DNA of 64,000 nt from Ianthella basta (Eukaryota; Porifera; Demospongiae; Verongiida; Ianthellidae), in NCBI GenBank assembly GCA_964019415.1, contig OZ025872.1, positions 6,247,322 to 6,311,321 on the forward strand, in the 5' to 3' direction. Under the pieces are notes generated by a model. It was not told where the DNA came from. It saw only the letters and a list, made by a program, of their open reading frames with translations, and searched no databases. Numbering within the stretch: the first letter of the stretch is position 1; the number at the start of each line of letters is the position of its first letter. Shown piece after piece: positions 1 through 12,100 of the stretch. The position numbers and the translations under genes are program-made.

Positions 1-1700
1 ATCTCTGTAGCTCATGATCAGAATAATAATGGTTAATCTGCCATAGAGTATTCAAGGTTGAGCAAATCCGATACATGTATAAATTTACTACATTGCATGC
101 AATTACCAAGCATACAGCAAAATAGGAATCAATAACATGCAAAGAGGTATAATTATATAAAAATGTTAAACACTCCTGATGGTAGACTTATAGGCTATTC
201 AGTCTACAGGGAACAACTTATCATAGAACTCATGGATGCACGAGTAATGTATATTTCCATAGATATACAGATGACTTCCTTTATCTTCATAATCATGTGC
301 ATGAATTTGTGCATGCTGATCAACTGCTTTGGAAGTATAAACATAAAATTAATATACTGTTAGTGAATGAATGTACACGTCATGAGTGCACGAGTGCAAA
401 TGTATAGGCCAGCTGCAGTTGGGGGTATTATGTATGTGCAAGCAATTATAGTGTTTGTAGCTGCAGCAGGAAAAACTATGATAATATAATAATACCATAG
501 AGCTGTTTTTAATCAACTGCTCCAGGCTCATAATTCCATTTCACTGCTTGGTAGCACACAATCACAGTGACATTCCTCTATAATAAATACGGGCACAAGC
601 ATGATAACGGATATAATATATATGTTATGCGCATACCTCCAACTATTGTATATAGCTTGAAGATGGCATGTGAAGAAGCTGTAGTATGATATATTTATCT
701 GGTCCAGCTGTGCTGTACACATGGCTTTAATTTTCATGTCATACAGTGCAGCAGAGGCAACATAATTGATACAAAAGGGAAGCATAATTATGCATATAAT
801 ATAATAATGCTGTATACGACAATAAAAAGAAACGGGATTGTATGTCAGCAACCACATAGCAAAGAATGATATAGTGACAATCATGATTCATTCTCAAAGG
901 ATAACATTTTTGTTGAGTGCAGTTTTGGAACTGATGATGCCCCTCAAGCAATGGCATGCTTTACCAACAGTCCCATTTCTCTTCCTGTTTCCTTGGGCAC
1001 ATGAGAATTACAGATCTAAGGGTGTCGACTTTCAAGACACTAAAATGGCTAAGCCTGTTTCAGTCTGCTGTTCAAAGCTTTAGCTCCCTACTGCATATTT
1101 CAAGGCTACATGCAGATCAATAATGTTGGAATTAGTGTGAGGCATACAGAAACATTTACAAAGGAAGAAGAGCAGAGACTGTGGAAGAAAAGAACTTTGC
1201 ACCACTTCAAAGTTACTTTGATATATAATATGAATGCTGTCTGATATATATACAGTATGTCTGTATAATATAATGAGCACACGAGAAAACTCACAAAACT
1301 TCAAATAATTAATGTTTCAAATACCTCATACCTATAACATTATTATACAAAAAGTAATGCAAGTATGGGAGCCTAGTTTACAAAATGTCTATAAAGTATA
1401 TATAAGAGCACACAAGAGAAAAGTCACACAACTTCAAATGTTTCAAATACCTAAAATTAATAATACCTGCAACATTATACTATACAGAAAGTAATGCGAG
1501 TATGGGAGCCTAAGTTTACAAAATGCTGTAAAATGGAGTGCAAAATGTAGATGTGTCTGCCTAGAAGAACTTATTCCAGCATTTAGTGGCTATTTGGTGA
1601 CCTCCTTGATGCGGCTGCAGGTGATTTAGTGCAACAATAAGGGGATTAAACGATAGAGTCAATAAATCATGTAATATTAAACAAGCAAAAGTGTGCAGTT
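1..1700. other. AT-rich DNA downstream of gene B, nothing recognised
   Basis: No supported gene. The stretch 1262-1420 and 1290-1510 contains a local repeat of the phrase 'cacacgagaaaactcacaaaacttcaaa...caaatacct' (compare 1275-1330 with 1408-1455 and 1360-1380 with 1497-1520), an imperfect tandem duplication of about 130 bases. Confidence 0.4.
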
Positions 1701-1710
1701 TAGTTTCAGC

Positions 1711-1819
1711 TCACTGCTTGAGGTCCTTGAGGTCCCTCCTTATGGTCACTTTCAACCTTTCCATCATTGTATGCATATAGTGGGTGGTCATTGCCTCTTG
1801 TTTTGAGTCATTGGCAGTG
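1711..1819 (-). CDS. Gene B last exon
   Basis: Reads STANDSKQEAMTTHYMHTMM then ERLKVTIRRDLKDLKQ and stop. A charged amphipathic helix, probably a short coiled coil. The paralogous exon 36115-36223 is the same length (109 bases) and stops at the same codon. No clear AATAAA was found just downstream. Confidence 0.86.
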
Positions 1820-3132
1820 CTTTGTATGATAGGAGCACAGAAAACAGTTTGATAACAAAATTGGGACTGCATAAACTGATGCAATACAACAAGTAGGATT
1901 CTATATGATATACAAGTTGCCTGTATGTGTAGTGATTGTTCATTCAATTCCAATGAATGGTTCAGATCAACAATGAAACAATACATAATGAAGACATCCA
2001 GAAGCTGCTGTCATCTGCCATTAGAGACATTTAGATTTGTGTAATTTGACCAACGTGTAACCTGTAACGTGTGGGAAAGTCACGTGTGCGACCGCAAACC
2101 GCAAGTCACCAGTACGCGCTACACGTTTTCAACCTGTAGACCAGCTTCTACGCGTATACGATTTACCTGTGCGTGTAGACGGCGGATAACACAGCGTTCC
2201 CACGTACCGTCTTTCTTATAGTACAACCCAACCTCTGCTCTGACACCTTGATTGGAGAAAGGGCTTTCAGATCCCTTCTGCAACTTGTTTAGCTGTTTTT
2301 TAAAGACGACTTGGAACATGCCTCTATTTTGGTGGCCAGAACTGAAGCACGACCTGGCTCTCGCCCGTGAAGTGATCTCCTGTCGTCGCAGCAAGCTTCA
2401 AGACTGGCCAAATATAGCGGCACCAAGATTTAGGAGAGAAAAAGAGTTTCGTTTGGCGGTACCTTGGGTGCGTACAAGGCATTCCAAAAATGTTCTCCTC
2501 GTCGCTGCTGTCTCCCTTAATCGTACTTGGAGTACTTGCAACTTGTCTTCTACATCTCATCTGCAAGAGATACTCCTAGATTAGCTTTGTGAGCTAAGTA
2601 AACAAAAGCTTCTTACACGTTACAGGTTGCGCGTGTAAAATCTAAAGCGAACTTATCTTCATATTCGCAGAAACGTGTGACCTAGCTGTGACTGCGGTTA
2701 CAGGTTACGCGTTACAAGTAAAATCTAAAAGTCTCTATTAACAGGCTTATGTGCAGCGTAAACTGCCAATTATAGACTGCTTGAATTCGAATGCAAGTAG
2801 CTATCACAAATGCAGATGGGAAACAATATAAAACGTCGACTGAGGCTATGGGATGAAGTCAGAGAAAGGCGAGATGGACAATTGCAATCTTCAGCACCTT
2901 CTTTCCATCTATACGGTTATCAAAATTTCTCAAGGTTGGTGGAATTTTGTGTCGAACTTCAACCTCTAATTGCACATAGCGCTAAACTTGTAGTGTAGCA
3001 CAATACTTTAGTGCTGGACGGCGTTTTGTGATTTCCTGGTAAATACTGAAGAATTTGAACCAAACACACACACCAGCATAGACACAGAGACAGATGCAAT
3101 GCACACATGCATGCACACACACACACACACAC

Positions 3133-3175
<43 letters not shown>

Positions 3176-6100
3176 TGCACACACTATTTAATCTCAATGT
3201 ATATATTAAAAATCAAGACAGTGGCATATATTTGCCTGTAGTAGTACCTGAGTGCTACTACCAATGTATCATGGAATCTCACCTTTCTTTCATAGCAATC
3301 TGTTCTCCCATAAAGCTGCAGAATGATGAGTACAGTGGGAAAGACAATAGGGACTAGACTACTGTAAACTACACAAAACCCAACATTGGAAAAGTGCAAG
3401 AGTAGGTATTGCCAGCATGTTCCATTTCAATAAGTGGTGAAATTTGAATTTGCGGGGACACATGAAATGAAGTAATGGGCTATACCACTCTATTTCTTCA
3501 GGTCCATCTTCTTCCAGGACTCACACAATGTCACAGCTATTGTTGTGCTTCTATCTGACAGAATGCTTTGGCGACATTCATTTGCCTTGTCCTTCTTCAA
3601 ATTTAGTTCAATCTTTTAGCAACGTCATTGTGTGTCTGTTTGAAGTGCATGCATGGCCAAAGTTAGATTGCGCGCCATTGTAAGAACATTTGTGCTCAGG
3701 CATTCCCTGCCAATTTTATTACTTGGCCGAGTTGGCTTTTGGTCGCAGCTTTTATTCGGTAGCTCAGCATGTAACTCAGGTGATTAGCTAGGTGAAACCA
3801 CAAACCCATGGTTCCAGAAATAAGGTCCAATAGCAGCAGTAACAGCCTATGGTTGTGGGTTAGTATGCAGCTATAGCTTAGCGATGTAGCTATACACACT
3901 ATAAAAGTACAGAAACTAGATTTAATAAACATTTTCTACAAAAATAGTAAGAATGTAGGGACGGCATAAAAAGGTCAGAAACAAGTAAAGGCTGTTATAT
4001 ACTCAGTGGAGCATTAACCATTGTTCCTACATTCAAGGATGTACAGTGGAGCCTCGCTTTGCGGACACCCCTGTAAAGCGGACATCTCGATTATGCGGAC
4101 CTTTCTACAGTCCCAACGATTGACCCTATTCTACCTGTATAAACTTCCCCTTGAAATACAAACACCCCGTTGTTCTGTATTGCGGACAGCGCCCTGCGTA
4201 CCACCTTATACAACTCTGTATAAACCCCACCCAATAATTCGGACATTTTGATCAGCTGTCAGAAAAAGGCCGCACCCTGATTTGCATCGCTACCTCTGAC
4301 AAGTGACATGAACAGCACAGAAGTGGACGAGTGCCGCAAATCGTCTATACTAAGGTGTTTGAAGGTGTCTTTAACATAGGAAAGCTCAGCACGAACAGGT
4401 ACCCTTTAGAATCGTCTTCAAAAATGGTGCGTGAGTCGAGTACTCGAGCGAACCACCTCTACCTTTACAAATTTGTCTTATATATATTTTGATACTTTTC
4501 ATGCATACTTGATGATTGTTTTAAAGTATGGGCATATAAGCCGTACCTCTGAAATGTGGACACCCTACATAATCAGGACACTTCTCTTGTTCCGAAGGGT
4601 GTCTGCATTATAGGGGTTCCACTATAGTACTATAAGGCGTGGTTTTTATTGTATCTATTTTATTGGCTTACCGGCTAAACATTACGAAAAGCACTATATA
4701 CTATCAAGCCAATAACGTAGCTCTGTAGTGCCAAATTACACATTTGTGTTATAGAATGGGATGACATTTGCTGGCCAAAAATTAATTTTATTGCCTTTAC
4801 TTTAGCTATACATGTCTTCCACACAAGTGTCTGCTTTGCAGGACATGTACCATGCAGAGGTAGAGCCTTCGCTCAGCAAGGCTGCTTTGCCTCTTGGGCC
4901 GGGGCACAAACTGCATACACAACTGCTTTGTTCAGGCAAAAGTGTGTAACATCTTCTGGCCCTTACTTTAATCCCCAAGCAGTATGCTCACAGCATTAGA
5001 ATTGGTAAAGTAGGGCTCTACATCTCCTTCTGATACCGCATCAAATAATTCATCTAAGTCATAATGGCTTAGGGTCTAAAATAGGCTCCAAGAGAAAGAA
5101 CATGCAACGTTTGCTCAGTGGAACCGCGTGTTCATGTGAATAGTTCGCATTGGGTCCATGAATGCTGCCAGCTATCATGGACTGCATATTTAACAAAAGT
5201 TCCATTTAAGTTATTGTTTGGGGTAAGAAATGACATGGAATCACGAAAACACAGTGTGCCAATTTTCTTGTACATGTGCGGCCATTTTCACTTCACCATT
5301 TGATGCAAAGGTGTGAAGTTTAAACCTCAGCAATAAAGGGTTACTGCTTGCCACATTATCTTACTTTTCTCTGTGCCCTAGCATAGAAATCACAAACATA
5401 AATACTGTGCTGCTCACAGGGGCTTAGCAAATTTCTTGATAGCTCCAAAAGCTCTGCAAAAGCATCCATCAGCATTTTCTGTGCAAATACCCTGACCACT
5501 CCAGATTATGGTGTCTTCATCCTTTACCCCATCATACACATGATGCAGTGGAAGAAAGAACAGCAATCAAAGAGTAACTTAAGACATGGATACTTCCCCC
5601 ATCCTTGCATCCACTGATGTTACTGTTATGAGGTACTGATATTAATGTATAATGACATTGCAAGTCGCCTATCTTACAATACACAGCCATATTAAAACTA
5701 ACTTAGAATATGTCCTCGATTAGTTCATGGTTATATTCCCATTGATGGCCACTTTCATAAATAATACTTTAATAAATTGTCTCATTCGCATTCACAATAT
5801 TCCATCTCTGTCACTAACCTTTTTCCGCCAGCGGTAGTAGCGTAGCAAGAATCTGGCCCGGTAGAATACTGAAAGTGCTTTAGCATTAGCCTTGACGGTG
5901 GTATACGTGTCAGACATCTGTGCAATCAGAACATTTAGCATGATGATCACTGTAACCATTAGGAAGCCCAAGTAGAATATAACTGCAAGCCACCTGAATG
6001 GAACAAAATGCAAATTATTGTTATAATACAAATTCCCAATAGTAATACAGTGGAACTTGTCTAAGATGGTCACTGTATATGTTAGGCCAGGGTTCTATCT

Positions 6101-9100
6101 AGGATGCAAATTTGGGGGGGAAGACCATTTTAATATAAGGAAAGTGTGAGAGCTAGGGGTTGGGGGCATGCTACCTCAGGGAAATTTAGAATATTTATCT
6201 TCTGAGATTGATTCTGACATAATGTGAGAGGCAAAATAACAATTTGATAGAGGCTGCGATGTTCAATAGATTATGAAAAGGATGATCAGTACTGCAGCTT
6301 TAAAAAACGATGGAGGAGCAGAACGTTTCGACCCGGGGGTCTTTGTCAACTGCTTACACTGTAAACAGTTGACAAAGATTTCCGGGTCGAAACGTCCTGC
6401 TCTTCCATTGTTTATTAGTACTGCTCATCATTTTCATGATCTAGGCAAAATGACATTTCTTGAACCATTTTTTGCACTCATCTTAATTGTCAGCACTTGT
6501 GTGAATGACGTGTAATACATTCCTCCACCCATACATTTAGTGTTAGTTATACTGGCAGCCATGTGAGAGCTTCATCTATGCAAATATTAAATTGCAAGTG
6601 GGTGAAAAAATTTTTTTGGGGGGGGGCTGAAATGTTTGGGGGAGATGCCCCCTCCCCCCCAGTAAATTGAACCTTAAGGCAGCCACTTTTCTAAAACAGC
6701 CAGCCTTCTTGGCCTCAAATGGCTCAAACGCATTGCAATCTACTTCTGTAGAGTGTCCACCTCTCTATGTAGGTCAATTATAACTGACCCACAGTTGTCT
6801 GTCTTAGACAGGTTTCACAGTATGCATAATACAGAAAGCCACAGTGCAAAGAGAATCTGTCAGGTCTATATAAATCCACTACTTCTATCACGAGTCATGA
6901 CATATACCACAAATCACACAAATATTGCTTGTGCATGCATCATTCCTTACCCCAAGTTTCCATTGTATTCAAGGATACTGCCTGCTTCAGTCAACGTACG
7001 TATTCCAAGGTAAAATGTGTTCCAAGCATACCTGAGCATACAGTGATACACAGCATATAAATGCGTACAAGTCATGATTCCAGAATCTGTGTATTATATA
7101 TAACTAGCAGAGAGGCCCGCCTTCGGTGAGTTGCAGTGCCCGACGTTCTTACACAGTGGAATTTTCAGAGCCATCCCCGGAGGCACTGGCCATCCCTCCC
7201 TCTTTCTCAACAATTCCAATACTGGCTCTATCCATTTGAAGAACTAGTAAAAATCCTCCTGCAAAGCCCACCAAGAACACAAGGAATACTGCCATAAACT
7301 TGGTCAAATCGTCCTTCACAATTCTGAACAATGTCTGAATGTAGGCACTGCTCCACCTAACAAGAATGGAGAGATATCAGCAGTGAAACTTCACATAGCA
7401 TATAACCACAGCAATCTCGTGTTCTCTTGTAACTTAGCCAAAGGGTCTCGAAAGCTAAGGCATTTTAGCAGGAATAACTATCAACTGGCACCCACAGAGA
7501 ATGTTCAGAACTTTTAAGATTGTATGCTACACATGCAAAATATTGCCTTCAGTCAACACTCGTTTGCCTATGCTTCAATCCTCACATTGCAAGAGAGAGG
7601 TATTCCAGTGCCAACATGGAATACATCACATATGCCAGAGCTGCAAACAGCCACTGGGCTTTGGATTGAGTACCTCGTAGAACAATTGTGATAGCCAGCA
7701 GAGCAATAGCAGAGATGTTGATGTACACAAAGAATTGCATAAAGTAGATTTTCGGCCGCAAGCTGCATGGTACAGAAAAGAGATAACCTGCAACAGTGAT
7801 CAACAGGCTTTAGAAAAGAAGTCATGTGATCTGAATTCAGTTCAAACTGAGACAGAAGAATTAATCAACTGCAGCACTCAAACTCCAGACTGCAACAAAT
7901 CCACATACATACTCACGCATAGAGTTTATGCAGCTCATTTACAATCTTGACCATCCATGTTAGAATCACTACTCCTTCCACGAATCCTCTGAACTGGTCC
8001 AGAGGTGTGTTGTATTGGTTGAGGGTTTCATCAGTCACTCCAGGGCGAATAGCAAGGGATAAGGCAGTTGTGAGAGCCAGCATTTGAAGGAAATACAAGA
8101 AGGCAAAGATGCTGCATGGTAAAGGAAAGCATAATTAAGCAAGTAAATACCACAAATGCACATTGACACACAACAAGGTGTAATATGGTCAAGTAGCAAT
8201 ACTGTAGCTGTTATGACAGACCTACATTATATGCAATACTACACAGGCACGTACAGACGCAGAGAATTAATGTATGTTTTAGTAATCTATGAACATGTAA
8301 TTTCCTGGAAAAAGTTGACATGGGCATGAGTTACTAAAATTAGTAGAGCTTGATGATACCATTTGCCAAAAGAACTTAGCATAATACCCTTGGACATAAA
8401 GTTAAATATGTTGTGTTCATCTGGGCATGTAATGCATTTGTGAACTACAAATACAGACAAGCACTGTATATGTACGTCCAAATAGCAGCCTGGGGCTCTA
8501 TTTCTCTCCAAGTACTTTGACCCGGTGTCATGTGAGAATGGGGACTCAGGGTCCAAAATCACTTGATTATGGGGAGCCTGCGACCCCATTCTCCTATGAG
8601 GTTGGGGACGTTCTTAGGAATATAAGGACCCTTTTTATAACGTACACATGAGCTAGAATAGGCATTATCAGATTGTGTGGAATGGAGACTCCATAAAACT
8701 TTTCTCTGTCTTCTACCATTCAGATTCATCCAGTTAGCTCTCTCGTTTCTCTAAACATAAAACAGTTTAGTTGTGGTTGCTGTGCCCATTAGAATAGATC
8801 CCTTAAGACAAGTAGTAATGCATGTCTCAAATGCAGCATTTCTTTCTCATTGTCCATTAAAATTGTCTTGAATCAATTGCAATGTGAACTATTCCATACC
8901 CAATTGTCATTCATTCATTCATGTGGCCATTTTGTGGTCCCAATAGACACAAAGGGGGTTCTGGGCTTCCATTTTAGCCCAGCATCTATATAACATCACA
9001 GGGACACAATGACGTAATCTCTAGTCTTCTGTCCTATAATATGGATGAGGCGAATACAGTTGCTCATTGAAATCTGCTAGCACAGCAGATTCTAGAAGAA

Positions 9101-12100
9101 CCGAGAAATAAACAATCAGCACTTTTTACAAGGGCATATAATAAAATACAATCAGTCTCACTATGAGTAATACAGGGCATTGAGCATTAAAGGAATTTAA
9201 TCTGGCAAAGAGACTAGTGGGTAATAGCCAGCTACCTTCTGTGAATGTCTTGACTGATATATCTGGCTGATAGGCAGACGTAGGTAGAAAGCCAGGTTAA
9301 ACCTCTTCTTGTTGGGAAGGTCTAGCAAGCGAGATTCTGAAGGACAGTACTTATTCACCAGGACCTGTGTATGCTACCTGGGCTAAGCTGTGCGCATGAT
9401 CTACCTTTAATGGTGGAAGCATGCCAGCTGTCTACAGCTAGGAACAACGACGGATGATAACAGTGATGAGCAAGACACCGTGTACAGTGCGAAGTGGCTA
9501 TTTTGAGCAGATGCATGGTGAATGCTGCTGACAAACTGGACACAGTTCATGAGGCGACTGTCTGACTCTTGCAAAATTGAGGTGGTCTGAATTGAATGCT
9601 ACAGCTGTACATGCATAAATAAATATATATACGTCCATACATGCATACATGTAGTCTACAGCCTTCAGTCAGAGGACAAAGTAGTGAAATTTTCTTGGCA
9701 CAGCGGATATTGCTGCTACATTGGAACCCCACCCACTATTGAAGACCTGCTGCTGGCCACGATCTAACTGAACTGACCGCCAGTTCTGTTTGAACTTAGT
9801 TACTATATAGACATATATTCTGGAGGCAAAGCTAAAGAGATACCATGAAAGCAGCTGCATGTACAGATTGAACAAAGTGATATACTGAACTACACAGTGT
9901 TTTATATATCTGTGACCTCCTGCTCCTAACCGTCTGCTTTCATTCATGCGCACTCCTGGTCCACAAACTTTGTTGCTTACCTTGCAACCCATATTCCAAA
10001 TGTTTTCCACTTGTGATCTATCCAAATTCTCATTGCAGGATGGCCCCAGATCTGCAAAAGAGGTAAAGACTTTATAACAAAGATCTTATAATGGCCAAAA
10101 TAGTCCAACTAAAGCTAGAAACAAGAAGCATTTTCTACAAAAATGGTAAGGATGTAGGGATGCCATAAAAGGACAGAAACAAGTAAAGGCTGTTACACAA
10201 AGTGGAGTATTGACCGTGGTCCCTACATGCTACAGCTGTCAATGAAGAAGAAGAGGAAGAAGACATAACATGGGAAATGTCGAGGGTGCTCTCTACATGT
10301 AGGTGCACCTCTGCTTGGAAGCAAGGTTAGCTATATGCTCTGTGTAGTCTCGATCAACTTGTTTATGAGAAGCTTAATTGTTTGCCGGTTTACGGTTTTA
10401 TTTAGGAGTAGCGCGACTTGTCATTTGTATTACAGCATACAAACAACCACTGCCACCTCTACATAGACAGCGTTACCGTACTGTCTGATAATAAGATGAC
10501 AGTGTCTGTCAACAGTATATGCTCCTTTGCTATATGAAAAAGCAAACCACGAATGTCACCAAATATTCAGATATTGTGGAGAACCACAAAAGTGTTTTAT
10601 AATGGTGTTCAACCCATCCATCCACCCATTCTGGCTGCATTTCATTTCCACTTCTGGTTTCACATAAAAGAACTCTAATAATTGCTCCCTATCTCTAAAT
10701 ATAGCAGGGCACACGTGGCCATTGTAACACAAGCATCACTCTGCTGATGATTTCTACAGTTATAGCTCTATTAAGCATCAATATGGTACAATAGAAGACC
10801 TAATTCATTAAAGCAGAGTGGTCATTTAAATCGCCACTTTGCATCCTGCGTATACAAAAAATGGCTAGTTGGCTACGTTCAACTGATAATTTCTCGATAA
10901 CGGAAGCTCAGGTCCAACTCAAACTTACAAAACATTCTAAGAAAACTTGAGGCTTAAAAACTCCTGGTGAATCTCCAAATCGCCAAAATGGCTAATCTTT
11001 GATTTCTACAGGCAATTTTCACAAATAATTTAAATGAATTGACAATGTAAGCATGTAATGCATGCCCATAGTGATTAAGGTATGTAAAATAAGCAGTTGA
11101 AGAGATACACAGACATTCCAAATTTTGTTTCTTGGTTCCCTACTATCCTTACATGCTCGGCAAGCACAATCTTATAAGGACTTACTGCTTCATGGGAGCT
11201 GACAAACTGTCTGATTACCACATCATTCTCTGGTTTTGCAGGAAATATCCCTTCTGCATCACTCTCCAACACATTGGAAATGACAACATTTTCCCCGTAG
11301 AGACACTTGTCAAGAACAGTGGTAACAGCTTGGGAACAGTCATCCTGCATAGACGCAAAACACCTCAATTATAAGGGAATGTACAGAATTCACACTCTAT
11401 TTCACCATCAGCAACAACAGAAATGATTAGCACAACAAGGATAAAACGGACAAATCCTTTCTTATACTACACTTTTTGTACCACAAATCACACAGAGTTA
11501 TGACAACAGCAACCTGCGTTAATCAGACAGCATGGTAGTGCTGTCTGTAGGGATGGCAGTGGTTGTTTGTATGCTGTAATACAAACGAAAAGTTGTGCTA
11601 CTCTTGAATAGGGCCGAAAACCGGCAAACGAAGCTTACCACGAGGAAGCAGGGACTGAATAGTACACATAGCTAACCTTACTTCCCAGTGAAGGTGCGCC
11701 TACACGTAGATAGCGCCTTTGACATTTCTCACATTTCGTCTTCTTTCTTCTTCTTCTCCTTCTTCTTCTTCTTTGACAGTTGTAGCGCACGAACCAGAGG
11801 GACCAGGAGAATACTTCGCACATCATATTTCACCATTTTTGGCTAGCTGCATTCCTTTGTAGGTTAGAAGGCGGCGCGAGGTAGTGCGGAAGATGGCGCT
11901 TGCCACGACTCGGCCAAGTGAGATGGACGCCATTTTCAAATTACGTAATTGAACCGGATGAAACCCGGCGACTCCTGACGTTTTGAATGAATTATTTAAA
12001 ATGTCAATACTATATGCAAATTGCAGCTAATTCTATCAGGAGCTATACAAGGAAGTTAAATAGCTATATTGTGCCTTCCAGCTCATTAGCCATCATGAGT

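Noticed and set aside
2119-2566. Minus-strand frames in the 2024-2735 element as a host gene
   Set aside because: They lie wholly between the inverted ends of the element and have no recognised domain or splice partners.
2959-3197. Open frames of Cys/Val and His/Thr repeats around 3.1 kb
   Set aside because: Translations of the CA microsatellite in several frames.
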